Below, piece after piece: positions 47,816 to 61,427 of a stretch of DNA of 64,000 nt. Under the pieces are notes generated by a model. The model worked only from the letters and a program-made list of their open reading frames with translations, had not been told where the DNA came from and ran no database searches. The position numbers and the translations under genes are program-made. Each line of letters opens with the position of its first letter. Within the stretch, counting starts at the first letter, position 1. Origin of the DNA: Rhyacichthys aspro (taxonomy: Eukaryota > Chordata > Actinopteri > Gobiiformes > Rhyacichthyidae); contig CM072160.1 in assembly GCA_036850595.1 (NCBI GenBank), positions 15,789,906 to 15,853,905 of the forward strand. The letters are read 5' to 3'.

Positions 47816-50800
47816 CCTTTACAGTATGCTGTTAGATTATTTTACATTTTTTTGGGTAATTTCTCTGTAAGTACTTCAAAAGAGTTCTTCATTTACATTT
47901 TCTGCACTGTCTATGTACAGTATATGGAGTAGCTCTTCAACTAGTGCTTCTTTTATGCTTGATACTGTATTAAATTCGTATCAATTTTCGAAGATTATAC
48001 TCAGTCTGGCAAGTGACATAGAACCACACCCCTACATTTAAAAGTGTGTGCTACTACTCCAACAATACTTCTCGGTTATTATTTTGTTGATAAAGATATA
48101 TCACATAAAAACTTTAAATGCAGAACATATATAAATTTCTGTAAGCACAGTGACTTAAATAACACTTTCTTCTTTGCACTTCTCTTAGTGCTGTCCAGTA
48201 TGTTTTGAATGTTTAGAGGAACGCTGGCTAAACTTCCCCAAACCCACAAGGTCTTCCCCTCTAACCATAAAGGCCACATTATACGGCCCTACATGTGTGA
48301 CCCAGCAGTGGAAATGTCACAGGCAGACTGTTGGTGGCCTCTTCCTGGACACATGCTCCCCTCTGTTACACAGATGCCAGTCAGCATGCCCCCTTCTTCC
48401 CGCTACAGTAATGCATGCTAATTCATTCAAAGGGAAACATGTGCTTCGAACACTACTCATATATAGTGTCATTACTAATGTTTAAAATGTCTGACCTCCA
48501 AATCTAGATATCACTGCAAAAACTGAGTTAAATGTGGCTTTGGCCCTTGTGATTGGTCGTGATAAAGTCCTCTGGAGCACATGTCCACAGCGCCACCGTG
48601 AAGCGTCTTTGCAAGGGATTAGCACAATGATATGCGATAAAGTGCTCAACTGTTTTCCACACACTGCTCTCACGGCCACAAGGGCATTACAGACGAATAC
48701 AGGGAGACAGAAATAGCACGCTAGATGGACTCGTCGACAAAGAGCGACAAAGCGACATTGAGCGGTAAAAAACAGTGGAGAAATGAGCAGTGGCAGAAGC
48801 GACAGACTGCGAGTATGAGACGGCAGAGTGGGAGAGAAAGCAAGGGCCCGAACAAAGAGCATATTGTCGGTGCTGGGCGCTAATCGTCTCCTCTTAGGCT
48901 GCCAGAGACAACAGGTGAGAGCAGTTTGACTCCCTGCAGGCTCCATGAAGCTTTCAGGGCACTGTGTGTGTGTCTAGGGGCCAGAGGGGGTGGGCCACGG
49001 GAGAACTCAGCTAATGCCAACTTAAACGGCAAATGAGGAGCGAGGGCCACACCATCAAAGGGTTCTTTTCAGACATGCCAAGGTATTGGTTGTGTCTGTA
49101 TGGAAGTACTGCATATATTCTTTTGCCCTCGTGTCCTTTGAGATAATATTTACGGATCAGCCGAGTAATGCCCGGTTATCTTCACACCAGCGCTAATGAG
49201 AGCATACAGCATTTGTTCAAAGCAACAACAGCAGGGACGCAGCCCCCACAAATAAAAAATAAAATGTCACTCTTTGATGTTTACAAGACGCTGTGGGCTT
49301 ATTTTGCGTTAACAATCTGACAAGGCATGTGAGCCACAGCAGCTGCTTGGAGAACTCTCACCTATAGAGGCCCGAAAGTGACAGCAAAGGCTTTGAATTG
49401 CTGAAATGACATACTATAATTTCAGATATTAAGTTTCCAATTAAACCTGTGAAGGCGATAAAATGCAACAAATTTTCAGGACTGAAAGAAAGCGTGTGTT
49501 TTGGACTTTAAACCCCTCACATTCTGGGATTTTGGCGAAATCACAACATCATTTTAAGTCACACTGTGCTGTACGAAAAGAAAGTGACTTGAAATGAAAA
49601 TAGAGATTGAGTTAAGTCATGTTAACTGGAGCAGTAGAATATACTGTAAATTCCTCTGTAAATTATTGATCAAACAGTGAGATCTGGTGTCTTTGATCCT
49701 CTTTAACGCATCAATGTACAACACTGATTTAAATCCGCAACAAGCAATTTGTCCAATTCTGATTTATCTTTGGTCAGCAAGCATTAAATCTGCAACACAC
49801 AAACGTTTCTGTTCTTGTTGCCAGAATGGAATTTTTCAAAACTCCATTCATAGATTGCTTGGACTTTGATGTTACAAAACATTAGTTGTGACGCATATTT
49901 AGTCTCCAAACTCATGCATTTACCAAAATGAAGTAGAGGTCAGTAGTGGGAACAAAAAGTGGCCTTGATTTTAATAATAATTTCGTAAGCCTGTATAGCG
50001 GGCAATTTTAACACATATTTTTTTACCACACACTAAGCATTTCTGTGACCCCTTTTTGGTCCTGACTCACCACTTGATAGTGACTGCTTTACTGCCATCA
50101 CCAGTGGTCTTGTGATGTGAAGTCATTATGACGTAATATTATTTTTAGCCATTTGGAGGATGTTTGACCAGACCATGGTATGGAAATGGTCAATATCTGA
50201 CCGTCATGGAAGTGTCCCACCAGCTTTTCAACAGACATCTATTTTTATACTGTGCTCTATGGGGAAAATGGCCTGTGCGTGGGATTTCTTATGGTCTCAT
50301 GGTGGAATTAGCGACACAGCATAACGTATCTTGAAGTAGAATGTGTTCAATGTGAGCTACTTTTAGTTTTTTGCTGCTAAAATCCACTGAAACCTTTATA
50401 GAAAGTCTTGTTAGTGACACACACACAAACAGTACTGAATTGTAGTGTTATGTTATTGCTCTCTCTCACAGTATTCCTAAATGAGTGGATTAACTGCTCT
50501 TTTATAAAATTCATAAAACGTAAATGTCCCATTCGACAGAGCATTACACGTTGGGTTGGCTCTTTTGGGACACCTGCTGTAACATGTCGGATAATGTAGT
50601 CATGGAAATATGAGTGGGTTTACTGGGGGTGTTTCACGCTAGAAAGCAGATGTTTGAGCAGCACTGTGACATCTTCGGGCAAAGCTTTGGCATCGACAAC
50701 AAACAGAGCGATTCCTTTACAAAATCTGCAATGTTAGGGAGAATGCTTTTGTCCAGAGCTTGCGCTTTCTGGACATTCTGAAAACTAGCAAAGATGAAAA

Positions 50801-51774
50801 AAAACACGTCAATGGAAAAGGGCAGCAGGTCTAAGTTGTGCAGGGCAGGGACAGTTAACTATGCATGGAGGGGTAAACAAATGTATTGGAGGCACAGCAG
50901 ACCATGTCAAGAAACATCTGGGGGCAGTGAGCGTGCTTCAGATTGGGCACATTGTGCTTGGACTTGTACTGGCGTATGTTATTTGTGCGTGTGGGAATAG
51001 CCCTCAGACCACATCCTCATGATCATCTCAAGATAAAGCCCGGCCCATTAATCCATCATACATTTGAGTATAAAACGTCATTCACCAAAGTTAAAAATAT
51101 GAGCGATAAGGTTACAGGCTGGAGTTTTTAGACGGTAGGCATGTTACAGCTGAAAGCATTCTCCGCGGCAAAGTTATGGCCGCCGTTGCTGAACCGGCAA
51201 CTTGAGCTTCAGTTGGATTTTGAAATGCCGAGAGATGGCCTGCAATGAGAAAAGCCCAAAGTAGTACTCCTTAAATTAGCCTGTCTGCCCGTAGCCTGTA
51301 TAAGAGTAGCACAAAGTAGGAAAATGAAACGCAGAACTCACAGTCAATGGTAAATTCAAAATAGTTTAATTGGACAGGCCGTTTTCCAAAAATGCCAAGG
51401 CAAAGTCAGCCTTGAAACCAATGTCAGAGAAATCCCAAAAAATTAAAAGTTCAGTATTCATTAAGAAATACACATTACCTGCACTAGTCAAAACGAGGGC
51501 TAAATCAAAACTAGACAAGGCCAAAACCAGGATTTTTATTTTACTTTTTTGTTTGATCACAAGAAAATGTTTGATTTTGTTTACACTGGACAATTATTTT
51601 GACATCTGCAGGGTGTTAATTTCTGTCCATAAAGTTTTGCAACACAAGAAGGTCCTTGTGAAACAGATATTTCATTTGTTCATTTTGCGATAACAATAAA
51701 TTAGCTTAATTATTTCATATTTCAGACTTTTAGATTCATTTTGATGTATTTATGTGCTATACGTCTTCAGTCTT
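47816..51774. other. Intergenic, no recognised gene
   Basis: Open frames of up to 154 codons (48482-48946, minus) show no family resemblance. Positions 49020-49330 look non-repetitive and hold CTCTTTGATG, a TCF/LEF-like word. No RNA gene is seen. Confidence 0.5.
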
Positions 51775-51840
51775 TCACTGGGCCCATTATTGGCTCTGTT
51801 TAGTCTATGTGCTCCTGTCTGCTTCTCCAAACTCCGGGTG
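51775..51840 (+). repeat. Dispersed repeat family R2, copy 2
   Basis: GGGCCCAT, then GTTTAGTCTATGTGCTCCTG and TCTGCTTCTCCAAACT match copy 1 at 42681-42770 in order and orientation. Confidence 0.5.
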
Positions 51841-53790
51841 CAACAGCAGCTAATGCTAAAGCAGCTAATGGTGTCTCAACATCTTTAATCTGAGTAGCTA
51901 ACTTCAAAATAAATGACTTTTTATTGCAGTTGAAAGCAACTCTCTCACAATCTTGGATTTAATTAGCATCTTGTTTCCTTTTATAAAACCCCACAGCTGT
52001 TACTTTTGTGACAGAAGTTTGGGTCCATCTCTTTTACAGTTCCAGCGCTGAATGTGTGGAGTGTCTAATGAACAGGAAAGAGGCCAGTGTGTATCAATTT
52101 AGAAGACTCAAACCTGCCAAGAATGTGATTACACCTCTGCTCTGTCCTTCCTAGCATCTGTGGGCGAAATGAGTCACGGCGTGAGGAGTACCTGCGAGGA
52201 AATACCACATCACTGGGCCATGGCACGAGGAGTTGAGGAGTTGTCTGTTTTCAGGCCTGCACTTTATTGAAGCAGACCTCAAGAGGTAGTTAGTATATAA
52301 ACACACATCTGCAGCTTTGTGCTGTACTTCAGCCATTAGCGGTCGTAAATCAACACAGCCCAGATGTCTAGGGATAGTGTGACCCGAAACGAGGCACACA
52401 TAACACAATATACAGAGTTTAAAGCAAGCGACAGACTGAAGGAGGCAGGTTACGGGCCGCACACACAATGGACTTGGACTGGCTCCAGATTGGCCGCTGC
52501 GCCAACTGTCTGTCATATTACACCGCTAACAAAGAATGCAATAAGTACCAGCTAATTAAATCAAACTCTTAAGAAACCTATACCATCCCACTGCTAAGGT
52601 TTCTGTTTTTGTGTCACAACTCTGAGGAATCAACAGCTTTTGTATGTCTCTAGTTTGGCCAAGGAAAAGACAATCCCAGATGCCAAGTCCCACTCTGCTC
52701 TTTCACTGACCCCCGAGGTGACACGTTGCTCCGTAATTAAGCTACATTAACACAGGCGGCCCTCTGAAATTTTTTTTTTCTCCACTCAGAAGGACGTCTT
52801 GTAAAGCATTTCCCTGACACTGATACGGTATTCTGTATCGTTTTATCCCCCTGCTTTTGTTTGATATGCTGATCTTCGCTGGCCCTGCGGTGGAGGGAGA
52901 GCGAGGAACATCACACGCTTTTAAAACCTCAGCCAACTCGGATTTCAGGATGCTGTAACTTTTTGAACTTGAAGCTGTTTCCTCGGGATTTGGTGCTGGT
53001 GGGAGAGGGGTTTCATTTCGGGCGACAGGTGACTAAAGATGTAAGGTAGTGTGCTGGAAAAAAAAGACAAACTCCCTGAATACTTTTACTTTGTGATTTA
53101 TTTTTCATGGTCATTATTTCTCCATACACAACTCCATGATTTTTTGATTCTGTGTCGCCTAATGTTTGCCTGTGTGGTAAGGATAATAATGTTGTCCTAG
53201 ACCAAAAAAAACCCTGTTTTTTCTGATCTGTGAACTTTTTCTTTATAAGCAGGGGACTTATATGTCACTTAAAACTTTGCCACTTTGCTATGAGAAGGTA
53301 TTTGACTAAGGTAAAATCATTTTATGAGGTGATGAAAAGGTTTAAAATGTCAGTGAAAATAGGTGAATGGAGAAAAATTAGAGCCCTACTCCCATAAGTA
53401 CTTTTTCCACAGCAGTATTGATGAGTATTCATTCACTTTTTTTCTCCTTTTTTAACATATTTTATTGTAAATGCCAAGAATGGAAAGTAAATAAGTAAAT
53501 AACAAGTATAGAATAAGTAAGAATAATCCACGTCGCTTGATATGAGTGAAAAAATTATCTTGGCACTGCACAGCCGTATATGGCTCAGAAATCATCTCTG
53601 TACTCAGTATTGGCAAGTACTCAACTTTAATTACTCACACAGTTATTCTGCACTTATATGGAAAACTAATATTCACCAGTAGTGATTGCTGAAAACGTTG
53701 CTTATACATAAAGACAACTGGCCAAAATAAAGCTGATTTTGACAAGATTTCAAAATGGTGATTCATGCCTTACTTTTAAAATTTAAAATA
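51841..53790. other. Intergenic, no recognised gene
   Basis: AGCTAATGCTAAAGCAGCTAATG repeats itself locally at 51848-51870. Nothing coding is recognised. Confidence 0.5.
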
Positions 53791-53794
53791 TAAG

Positions 53795-54090
53795 TGGTCT
53801 CGCTCCGAGTTTACACTTGTTTTGAGTAACATTTAGACACCTGTCATAGTTATGCTGTATTTTACTTTCATCTGTGAGCTATGATTGGCTGATAGCTACA
53901 CAACCAAAAAAAAAAAAGTTCCGCCCACTTAAACAAACGAGAAAAATCTTAGGGCAGAGGGCAGTTGTCTTACAGAGACATTCACCTCCTTATTGTCGCT
54001 GTGGAATAGGTATGAAATGTGGAAAAAAAATAAGAGGATAGAGAATTAGTTTAGTTTTTCATAAAAAAAATGTGCATATTATGCCTTTAA
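53795..54090. repeat. Probable dispersed fish repeat
   Basis: The segment contains CTATGATTGGCTGATAGC, an A12 run before GTTCCGCCCAC, and ends in AAAATGTGCATATTATGCCTTTAA. That last string resembles the terminal words of widespread fish non-autonomous elements. No second copy was found in this window, so the call rests on pattern memory. Confidence 0.3.
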
Positions 54091-57000
54091 ATTGTTACAA
54101 CACAGAAAAATGAGTTAGTGGTTAAGGAGCTCATAAATAATAGGCCATATCCGCTCTGCAAACATGTTATTCTACATATCTTTGGGCATTTACTTCTAGA
54201 CCCAGCTGATTATGTGAAAAGGATTTCTGTGGTGGGTCCATTGGCCATAATGCCAGATAAATTCTCTTATGTTTTGGTCTTATTCTTGACCATATTCTCA
54301 TGCAGTTACATGTATCGAGTAAAGGGATAATCACCACTCGAGGATGTCATAGAACATGAGATTGGAAAGAAACAAGAGGGATTATTTTACACCTCTGGCA
54401 GCCTTTACCACGTGCTGAAAGAAAAGTCTCCAGGGTTGAATATGACACTAAATTACACAGACAGATGACTTTAGCAGCGATTTAACCAAAAATGGTAAGG
54501 AAACAGTGGAAGGGCTTATGCGGAACTGTTTACAACAAGGATTAGTGCGTATTAGAGTCTGATCAAGCTGTGTCCAGAACGTTGTGTAGGTCCTGGCAGG
54601 AGAAAGGTCTAAGTGGACGCTGTGTGCACTGCCCACTGGGCCCTCGATGGGGAGGAACATGTTGTGAGCACACACACTTTGTTTCTGTTGGAGCTCGCTG
54701 CAGGAATTCACTTATTTGTGGAAATGTTAAGAATTCAAGCAATGAAGCTTAGAGATTCAAGTTAACCCAAAACGAAACACTTCCCAAACAGGGTCGGGTA
54801 GGGTCCCCAGAGTGGCTTCATGATCTTGAAAAACATATTTTGGCAATGTTCATGCTTAAATATTTACCATTTGTCACTATAGATACAATATCTTACTATC
54901 TAACTCTTTATATCAGCTTGATCTTAATGTAAACTAATGGGCTTGATGTTGTTATTATGTTATTAATTTAGCAAAACTAGTAAAAAATGCATTTCCACAT
55001 AGCCTGACTCTTTTTTTTTTTTAATGGGAAAAAAGATCTGAATTCTTTCTTATCTGACTGTAAAAGGTTCACATCATTTTTGCCACTAGAAGCAGCAGTT
55101 TTTTGTGCATTATTGTATCTTAAATAATGATTAGTGGCACTAGAGTGATTTATTAAGGAAATAATATTTCTATCTCAACATATCACTGTCTTGTGGCAAA
55201 ATTGATGTTTTTACCACTCCTATTGTCTACATTGGCAGGGTTAGTTAAATTTTCAGTATAGAAACATTGCTTTGTCCCCAAAGAATGAATGAATAATGTA
55301 ATAGGCTACAGTAAATTACCCCACAATGTCAAACTAACTCTGCAGCAGCGTTGCCTCCTCTCCCTCATGGCTGACTCTTACTTTCCCTCCGCAGACAATG
55401 GCCTCTCTGTCTAACCACTTTCTCACCTATCCATAATACTCACTTACACTGGTCCAGACACACCCTCACACCCTCACATACATGCACACAAAGATACCAA
55501 TCAGGGCAATTTTCACATTTACTGCCATACAAGCTCACTCAGACCTGTGTGTAGGGACACCTCAAGGCAGCCAGAAAAGGGTAAAAAAGCGCTATATGAG
55601 CGGTGTGATAGCGCCCTGAAGATGCCAGGGCAGAGCTGAAGTGTGACACATGCCTTTGATGTGAATCCAAGCATGGGCATGTAACAAACGCAGATACCAA
55701 ATTACACCCCGTCCTGCTTTGATCTCTAAAACCCCATGGCCGCTGCTACAGAGGTAATAAGATTGTGTGTGTATCATGGTGTCTGTGTGAAGGCGTTTAT
55801 TTAGATGTGCGAGGTTTGTCTGTAGCTTTGGCTGCTTGATAAGTGGAAGCACAAATATGCTAAGAGATGTGTGAGTGCATGTCTGTCTACATGAATTTGG
55901 GTCAGAATAAAAGTGTATGATTTAGTTTATGTGGTGAAGGGCAGCAGTTAGAGCGCCGGGCTATGGGGAACTAAACCCTGGTAGAGGCTTGTAGGCGCCT
56001 GGTAAAAACATGTTCCTGGAGACCTGCTGCCGAGTTTGTCTTGTCATCACATCATCCACTGTGGACTTCCCACTCCCCTTCACAAGCCATGGTGATCAGG
56101 TTGCGTCTTGGATTTCCATCTGAACCAGCCTCTAATCTCATGACAGTGGAGCGTGAATGGAAGCACTTCTCAGGCCTGTAAGGTCAGCCCTTCACTAGAG
56201 TTAGCGCAGCACATGTTTATGTGTCCCTAATTGCCCAAATGGGCCTGAGGGTATGGAGTGATTCACTGAGTGATAGAATTAAAGATCAAGCTGACATTAC
56301 AAATGTACTTGTGGTTAATATATCTGATTTTCAGGCTGACTCGTGCTACTGAAGCAGCTGATGACAGATGACATCTGTGGTTTGAGACGACCAACAAGAG
56401 GATAATCAAAATAGCTGCGGAGCTGTCACCTGAAACATTCAGTGTCATCACTGAAGACTCACTTGTTAACAAGCAGCAGTCAAACTACAGAGGAATAACT
56501 GGACTTATGATCAAAATGGTTGTATTCTGATTTAATAAGTAAGTCATCTCTGTCATAAAATTAAATAGGCAAAAAAGAAGAACATATATTCAAATAAGAC
56601 ATTCACAGGCACAGAAAAAAACTTGCAGATAGGTAAGGTTTGAGAAAATGAAGACTGCTGGGTATCTTCATTACAACATTCCTGATCAGGTGCAGATGGG
56701 ACATGTGCAGCTTAATGAGACAGCATCTCTTGGTTGAAACTTTTAATGGGAAAGGAAAACTAGTCTATATATGGATGTGTCATAGTTAATTGGATGTTTA
56801 GGTTTTCACAAACAGGCTTTGTTGTTTGTTGTTGATTTGTGGAACGTATTAAATGTCTATAATTAAGGTGGTATATTGCTTGTAAACCCAGTGTGATATG
56901 GGGGGTAATAAATGTGGTTGGCATTGGCTGAAGAGAGCCAACAAACTTTATGTGATCAACTTTAAGTGGAAAAAGTACATGTTGACGACAATTTGTCTCC

Positions 57001-57560
57001 CTGCATCTCCTTGTTAAAACTGAACAAGTCATTCAGTGCTTGTAAATACCACAGCTAATGGGCATCATGAATTGTGTCAAATGCAATTTGTTGATATGTG
57101 GCGGCACCTAGTGGTGAGGGTGTGCCACTGACAGTACTGAGTAGAACTGAGGTCGCATTAGATCATCCAATCACATGAGCAAAAGGCATTCGTGGCATAC
57201 AATGGCATCTTAGTCTTTCCGACCAGTTCGACACATTGCTGCAAATAGTGATGATAATTTTGCTGCCAGTGCAACCACAATGCAGCCTGTTTACAAACAC
57301 ATGCTAACACTTTGGCATGCCAAAACGGCAGAGTGATGTAATGGAAACTATGAATACACAGTCTGCAGTCTCACCAGGAATAGAGGGCAAAGAATGAAGC
57401 AGCAGTGCAGCCAATATGGTGCATAAGTGTTCACTCTAAATGAGTATGTGAGCTACGTATGTACTGCTGGAGATAATCAAACATTAAAAAAATAAATAAT
57501 CTGAGGTATTTTTTTTGTGGGAGGCACCTATTAAATATAAATGCTGTTGGTGTCAAAAGG
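54091..57560. other. Region downstream of grk7; no recognised gene
   Basis: It should hold the grk7 3' UTR immediately below 57561, but I saw no AATAAA on the minus strand within the first few hundred bases. The nearest variant is an ATTAAA (plus TTTAAT) near 56742. A SINE-tail-like word, AAAAAAGCGCTATATGAG, lies near 55582-55600. A tRNA-box-A-like CAGTTAGAGCGCCGGGC lies near 55946. Both are too degenerate to call. Confidence 0.4.
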
Positions 57561-60138
57561 TTACATAATGACACATGTTCTGGATTTTGCAGTGCCGTGT
57601 CCATTGAGCTGGAAGCAGTTGAGTTCATCAAACACTCCGCTCTCGATCATCTCCTTCTGCCACTGCATGGGCACTGCACCTGTGTTGAACTCCTTATAGA
57701 AGCTCTCATCCTTGGCATTGAACTCAATGTCGACTTCATCTGACATGTCCTTCAACTTGCCCGTATCCTTGGCATAAACCACATTGGATTTTGGCACCCA
57801 GGGAGGGTCCACCAGCCCCACCTCCAGACGATGAAAGTTGATGCTCTTGAAGTAAGGATGATTTCGTGGGTCATCACCTTTTCTGCAATAAAGACAATTA
57901 CATGACTCCCAACCTCTCTTTTTATACTTTTTTAGTAAATGTGCTTGTGTAATGTCTATCAATATATCTATGCATTCACCACACTACTTGTTTTTCCCAA
58001 CTAGTCTTTGTCCTCTTACCGGCAACCGAGACGATACTCCGCCTTTTTCTTTAGAAAGCGTGTGATAATATCTTTGGTAGGCTCATCAAAACCTTTGTGT
58101 TCAAACTTGCAGTGTTCCTCTAGAGTGCGTCGAGTCACCTCAGAGTTCTGCACTTTTTCCCTGAAGTCTTTAAAAGGCTGTCGCGCAGCCACCATCTCAT
58201 AGATACTGCAGCCTAGAGCCCACCAGTCCACTGACATGTGGTAGTACTCCTGCTTCAGAATCTCTGGAGCCATGTAACCTGTTGTACCTGCCTGAAAATA
58301 TAGGTAAATGGGGGTAAATATTATAAAACCTTTATTTAAGGGTTGTGCAGTTTCATGTGTTAATGTGTACCTACGCCTCTTTTTTAATATATTGAGCCCC
58401 TAGTGAGGACAATTCAGTGTATTAATTGTGTTTCCTAATGAAAGTTTGAATTCAATGCATTCAAGTAAATCTACTCATTTTGATATGTCACTGAGGAACT
58501 CTTAGACCAGACCTGCTCATCTAGTTTAGACAAGAATCCCCCTCTTTAAATGTCATTGTAATTTTTTTTTATCTGCAGCAGACTATCTCCAGCTTCCACA
58601 AGAGAGAAAATAACACTGAAATTAAATAATTATACTGCGACAGTAAAAGGTCTAGGCTGTTTCCTGTGGGGCTGTGGTGAAACCTGACTCATCTGCCCGG
58701 ATCAAAGCCATATGTCTTATTAGTAAAAGAGCTTTGTCAACTTGTCACTCTTCTAGACATTTCTCAGCCCATGCAACGTCCAAGTAGGATTAAGAGCAGT
58801 AACCTTTTAATGAGATTGAGTGAGGCCACACAAGTCTACGCTTTGCTCTGAGGGAATAAAACCAATATAAAAGACTTACAAATGTTGAGTAATGTTTGCA
58901 GCAAATGCAAACAGTAGCAGAAAGTAGCTGGGATATATTTGGCAGTGTATGTACAACTTTGCAAAAAAAATTGATGAACAGTGTTGGTGAAGCTGGTCTT
59001 AGGTCACCACACTAACCTTTTGGCAGATAGTTTTACCCTGTGGCAGCTCCACAGCCAGGCCGAGGTCCGAGAGCCGGCACTGGCCTTTCCCGTCTAGTAG
59101 AACATTCTCTGGCTTCATATCACGGTACACGATGTCCATTGAGTGCAGATGTAGGATCCCACACGTTATCTGAGCTGCGTAATAAACAACACGCTCCTTT
59201 CGAAGGCCCCTTACTCCAAGATCATAGATGTGAAACTTCAGGTCTCCTCCGTTCATCAGGTTCATGACCAGGCACAGGTGGGTCTTGTTTTCATAGACAT
59301 AAGCAAGATTTACTATGAAGAGACTGTTAACCTTCTCCAAGATCTGCTTCTCGAGAAGGGCCAGTCGTTGTCCACCTTTCTTTTTCAGGCATCTTTTGTT
59401 GAGCCTTTTGCAGGCATACATCTGGCCGGTATGTTTCACCTGCACTGCACAAACCTGAGAGACAGAGTGTTAGATTGGAGATAACAACTTTCTCTGTAGC
59501 TAATGCTATTGCAGTTATTGTAGCACTCAACATAGGATACCTACCTCACCAAAACCACCTCTCCCCAGTGTCCTGAACTCATAAAAGTATTTTTCAGTGA
59601 TCTTCTGACTCTCATACTCCTTCCATTGCAGGAACTTATAAAAAAAAGGGCTATCCAGATACTCCATAAAAGGCTTCCCCTTCAAGAAAACAACCGTGGC
59701 TTCTTTGATCTTGCTAATAGCCTCTTCAAAGTTCTCTTCAGATAAATTCTTCAGCGCTGCAGCCCCTGCTCCGGTCAAGCATGACAGAAAACTCATTGAG
59801 CCAGATTGACAGAACCTGGTGAGGATTCTCTTTTTGACAATATTCTTGGTTATACCTTCAGCATAGTCCCAGTCCCTCAACTCTTCCAGGAACTTTGTAG
59901 CGACCATGTACTGCGGGTTAGAGGTCAGGAGAAACTGCTGGAACAACTTTTTCCCAATAGGCTGTTGCTCACACAGTGACTCGTACTTCTTCACCACTCC
60001 TTCTTGAGAGCTTAGATTCTTTGGTTTAGGGAGTGACAGACTGAGCCTTTGTTTTCTTAGCTCAGTCCGATCCATTTGCTGTGCCCTCAGGTAGGCAGTG
60101 TTAGCCACCAGGTTGTCCAGTACCCCCAGGTCATCCAT
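57561..60138 (-). CDS. grk7: GRK7, cone opsin G-protein-coupled receptor kinase
   Basis: It phosphorylates light-activated cone opsins to start arrestin shut-off in photoreceptor outer segments. There are four exons on the minus strand: 60138-59545, 59454-59017, 58291-58020 and 57882-57561. Phases agree and give 541 residues (human GRK7 is about 553). The ATG at 60136-60138 has a strong context (CCAACATGG). The N-terminal helix (LDNLVANTAYL) is followed by an RGS-homology region (CEQQPIGKKLFQQF, about 55-175). The kinase domain shows the P-loop LGRGGFGEV (191-199), Lys214 in YACKRL, YRDMKPEN with Asp310, DLG at 328-330 (the usual GRK form of DFG), and AGTTGYMAPE. The C-terminal CaaX box is CVIM. 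Features match GRK7 better than GRK1 (KFHIY, ATGAVPMQWQ-like GAVP). rnf7 next door supports this. Fish have grk7a and grk7b, and I cannot tell which this is. Confidence 0.93.
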
Positions 60139-61090
60139 GTTGGATGTATCCTGTGGTATACCTGAAGGCAGTGTGGCAGGTTCATCTAAACACCAGTTTC
60201 AAAGTGTGCAAACATGCACAACAGAGCTCCTCGGATTGCAGCTTTCTAACCATGCTTGCTCCTGTTACACCTGAAGGGGGAATTTGAAGTACCACTGTCC
60301 TCAGGGATTTGTAAGAGGCTGAGTGCCTTGAGATGCGTATTCACAGACTGCACCGGGGAAAGCATCTTATGTGGTTTGCACTTAAGAGGCTTTGTGGTGT
60401 CTTTTTATAGAAATGCAAAGTACCTGTGTGCAGTAGCTGGACTGTCATCATAACATGATGTGGTATAACCATGACAAGGTATAAAAAATAGACATAATTG
60501 TATACTAAAGAGTGTGTGACATGCATATCTATAACAAGCAGTTGAGAATTAAAACCCTAATTGGGTAAAAAAAAAAAAAAGCAGAAATTTGGGGTTTAAT
60601 GTTTTATTTCCATATTAACAATATAGGGCAAAGTTAAATTCTACACAACAAAATTGTGATATGCAAAATATGGTTTCACAAATAGAGTGAATTTTTACCT
60701 AAAAGTGCATTTTGTTCAGTGACAGACTGCACATTGCAAGTACAAATATTTACCCCATAAAAAGGTTATAGTACACAACTTCTTGCTCTTCTTGGTTACC
60801 CTTACCACATGAGGTTCTAGCAGCAACCTTGGCTATTAACCACTAGACTGTGAATTGCCTAATAGTGTGCCTGTCATGATATTCCTTGAAAGAAAGCAGC
60901 ATTTTTTTTTTTAAAGGACTGAATTGTAAGGTTGTCTATGTAGTATTCACAAGAATAAACCACTTTATTTTGGGATGGTAAGCCTGAGTCACAATTAAAG
61001 TATAGCTAACTAAAAATTGTGCAACTTCAGTTGCAAAATGTAATTAGACTGTGTGCACTTGGAATTAAATGTACAGGATGGACATTACAC
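60139..61090. other. grk7 upstream region / rnf7 downstream region
   Basis: This gap of about 1.3 kb between the grk7 start and the rnf7 stop must hold the grk7 promoter and part of the rnf7 3' UTR. An A14 run lies at 60567-60580. Minus-strand AATAAA hexamers are at 60603-60608 and 60964-60969. No TATA box or photoreceptor element could be assigned with confidence. Confidence 0.4.
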
Positions 61091-61093
61091 ATT

Positions 61094-61099
61094 TTTATT
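61094..61099 (-). promoter_or_regulatory. rnf7: Candidate polyadenylation signal for rnf7
   Basis: AATAAA on the minus strand (plus TTTATT), about 330 bases after the rnf7 stop. Further hexamers at 60964 and 60603 could give longer 3' ends. Confidence 0.5.
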
Positions 61100-61427
61100 T
61101 TTTAAACACAATTACACACTCAGCATTTGAAAACAACAACAAACAATAATGTTAAGCTAACATATGATCAACCACTGCAGCCGGACGTGTCCTTTTGTTA
61201 AGACCCCTTCTTTGGGTCAGCTCAGCTAATGAAAGTCAGTCCTGTTTTGATTTTGTCTATGATTCTCCTTTGGCACCTGATGTCCAGGAACATGCATTGG
61301 ACTTCGGTGGAGAGTTGGTGGTGTGAGTGATTCTACAGATGTTACTGCAATCGTCATTATAAAGTCTCTCACTGTCTTTGTATGCATACACATCTGGATT
61401 AAAGGGCTGACCACCTGGAAGAGGAGC

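Noticed and set aside
48482..48946. 154-codon minus-strand frame
   Set aside because: It has no domain, membrane pattern, splice context or resemblance to a known family. It overlaps a plus-strand frame of similar quality.
55921..56240. Possible tRNA-derived SINE (box-A-like CAGTTAGAGCGCCGGGC)
   Set aside because: There is no box B, no second copy in the window and no tail that I can recognise. Too weak to call.
60200..60245. CRX-like CAATCC word upstream of grk7 (minus strand, near 60236)
   Set aside because: A single six-base core is expected by chance. There is no partner site and no defined distance to a start site.
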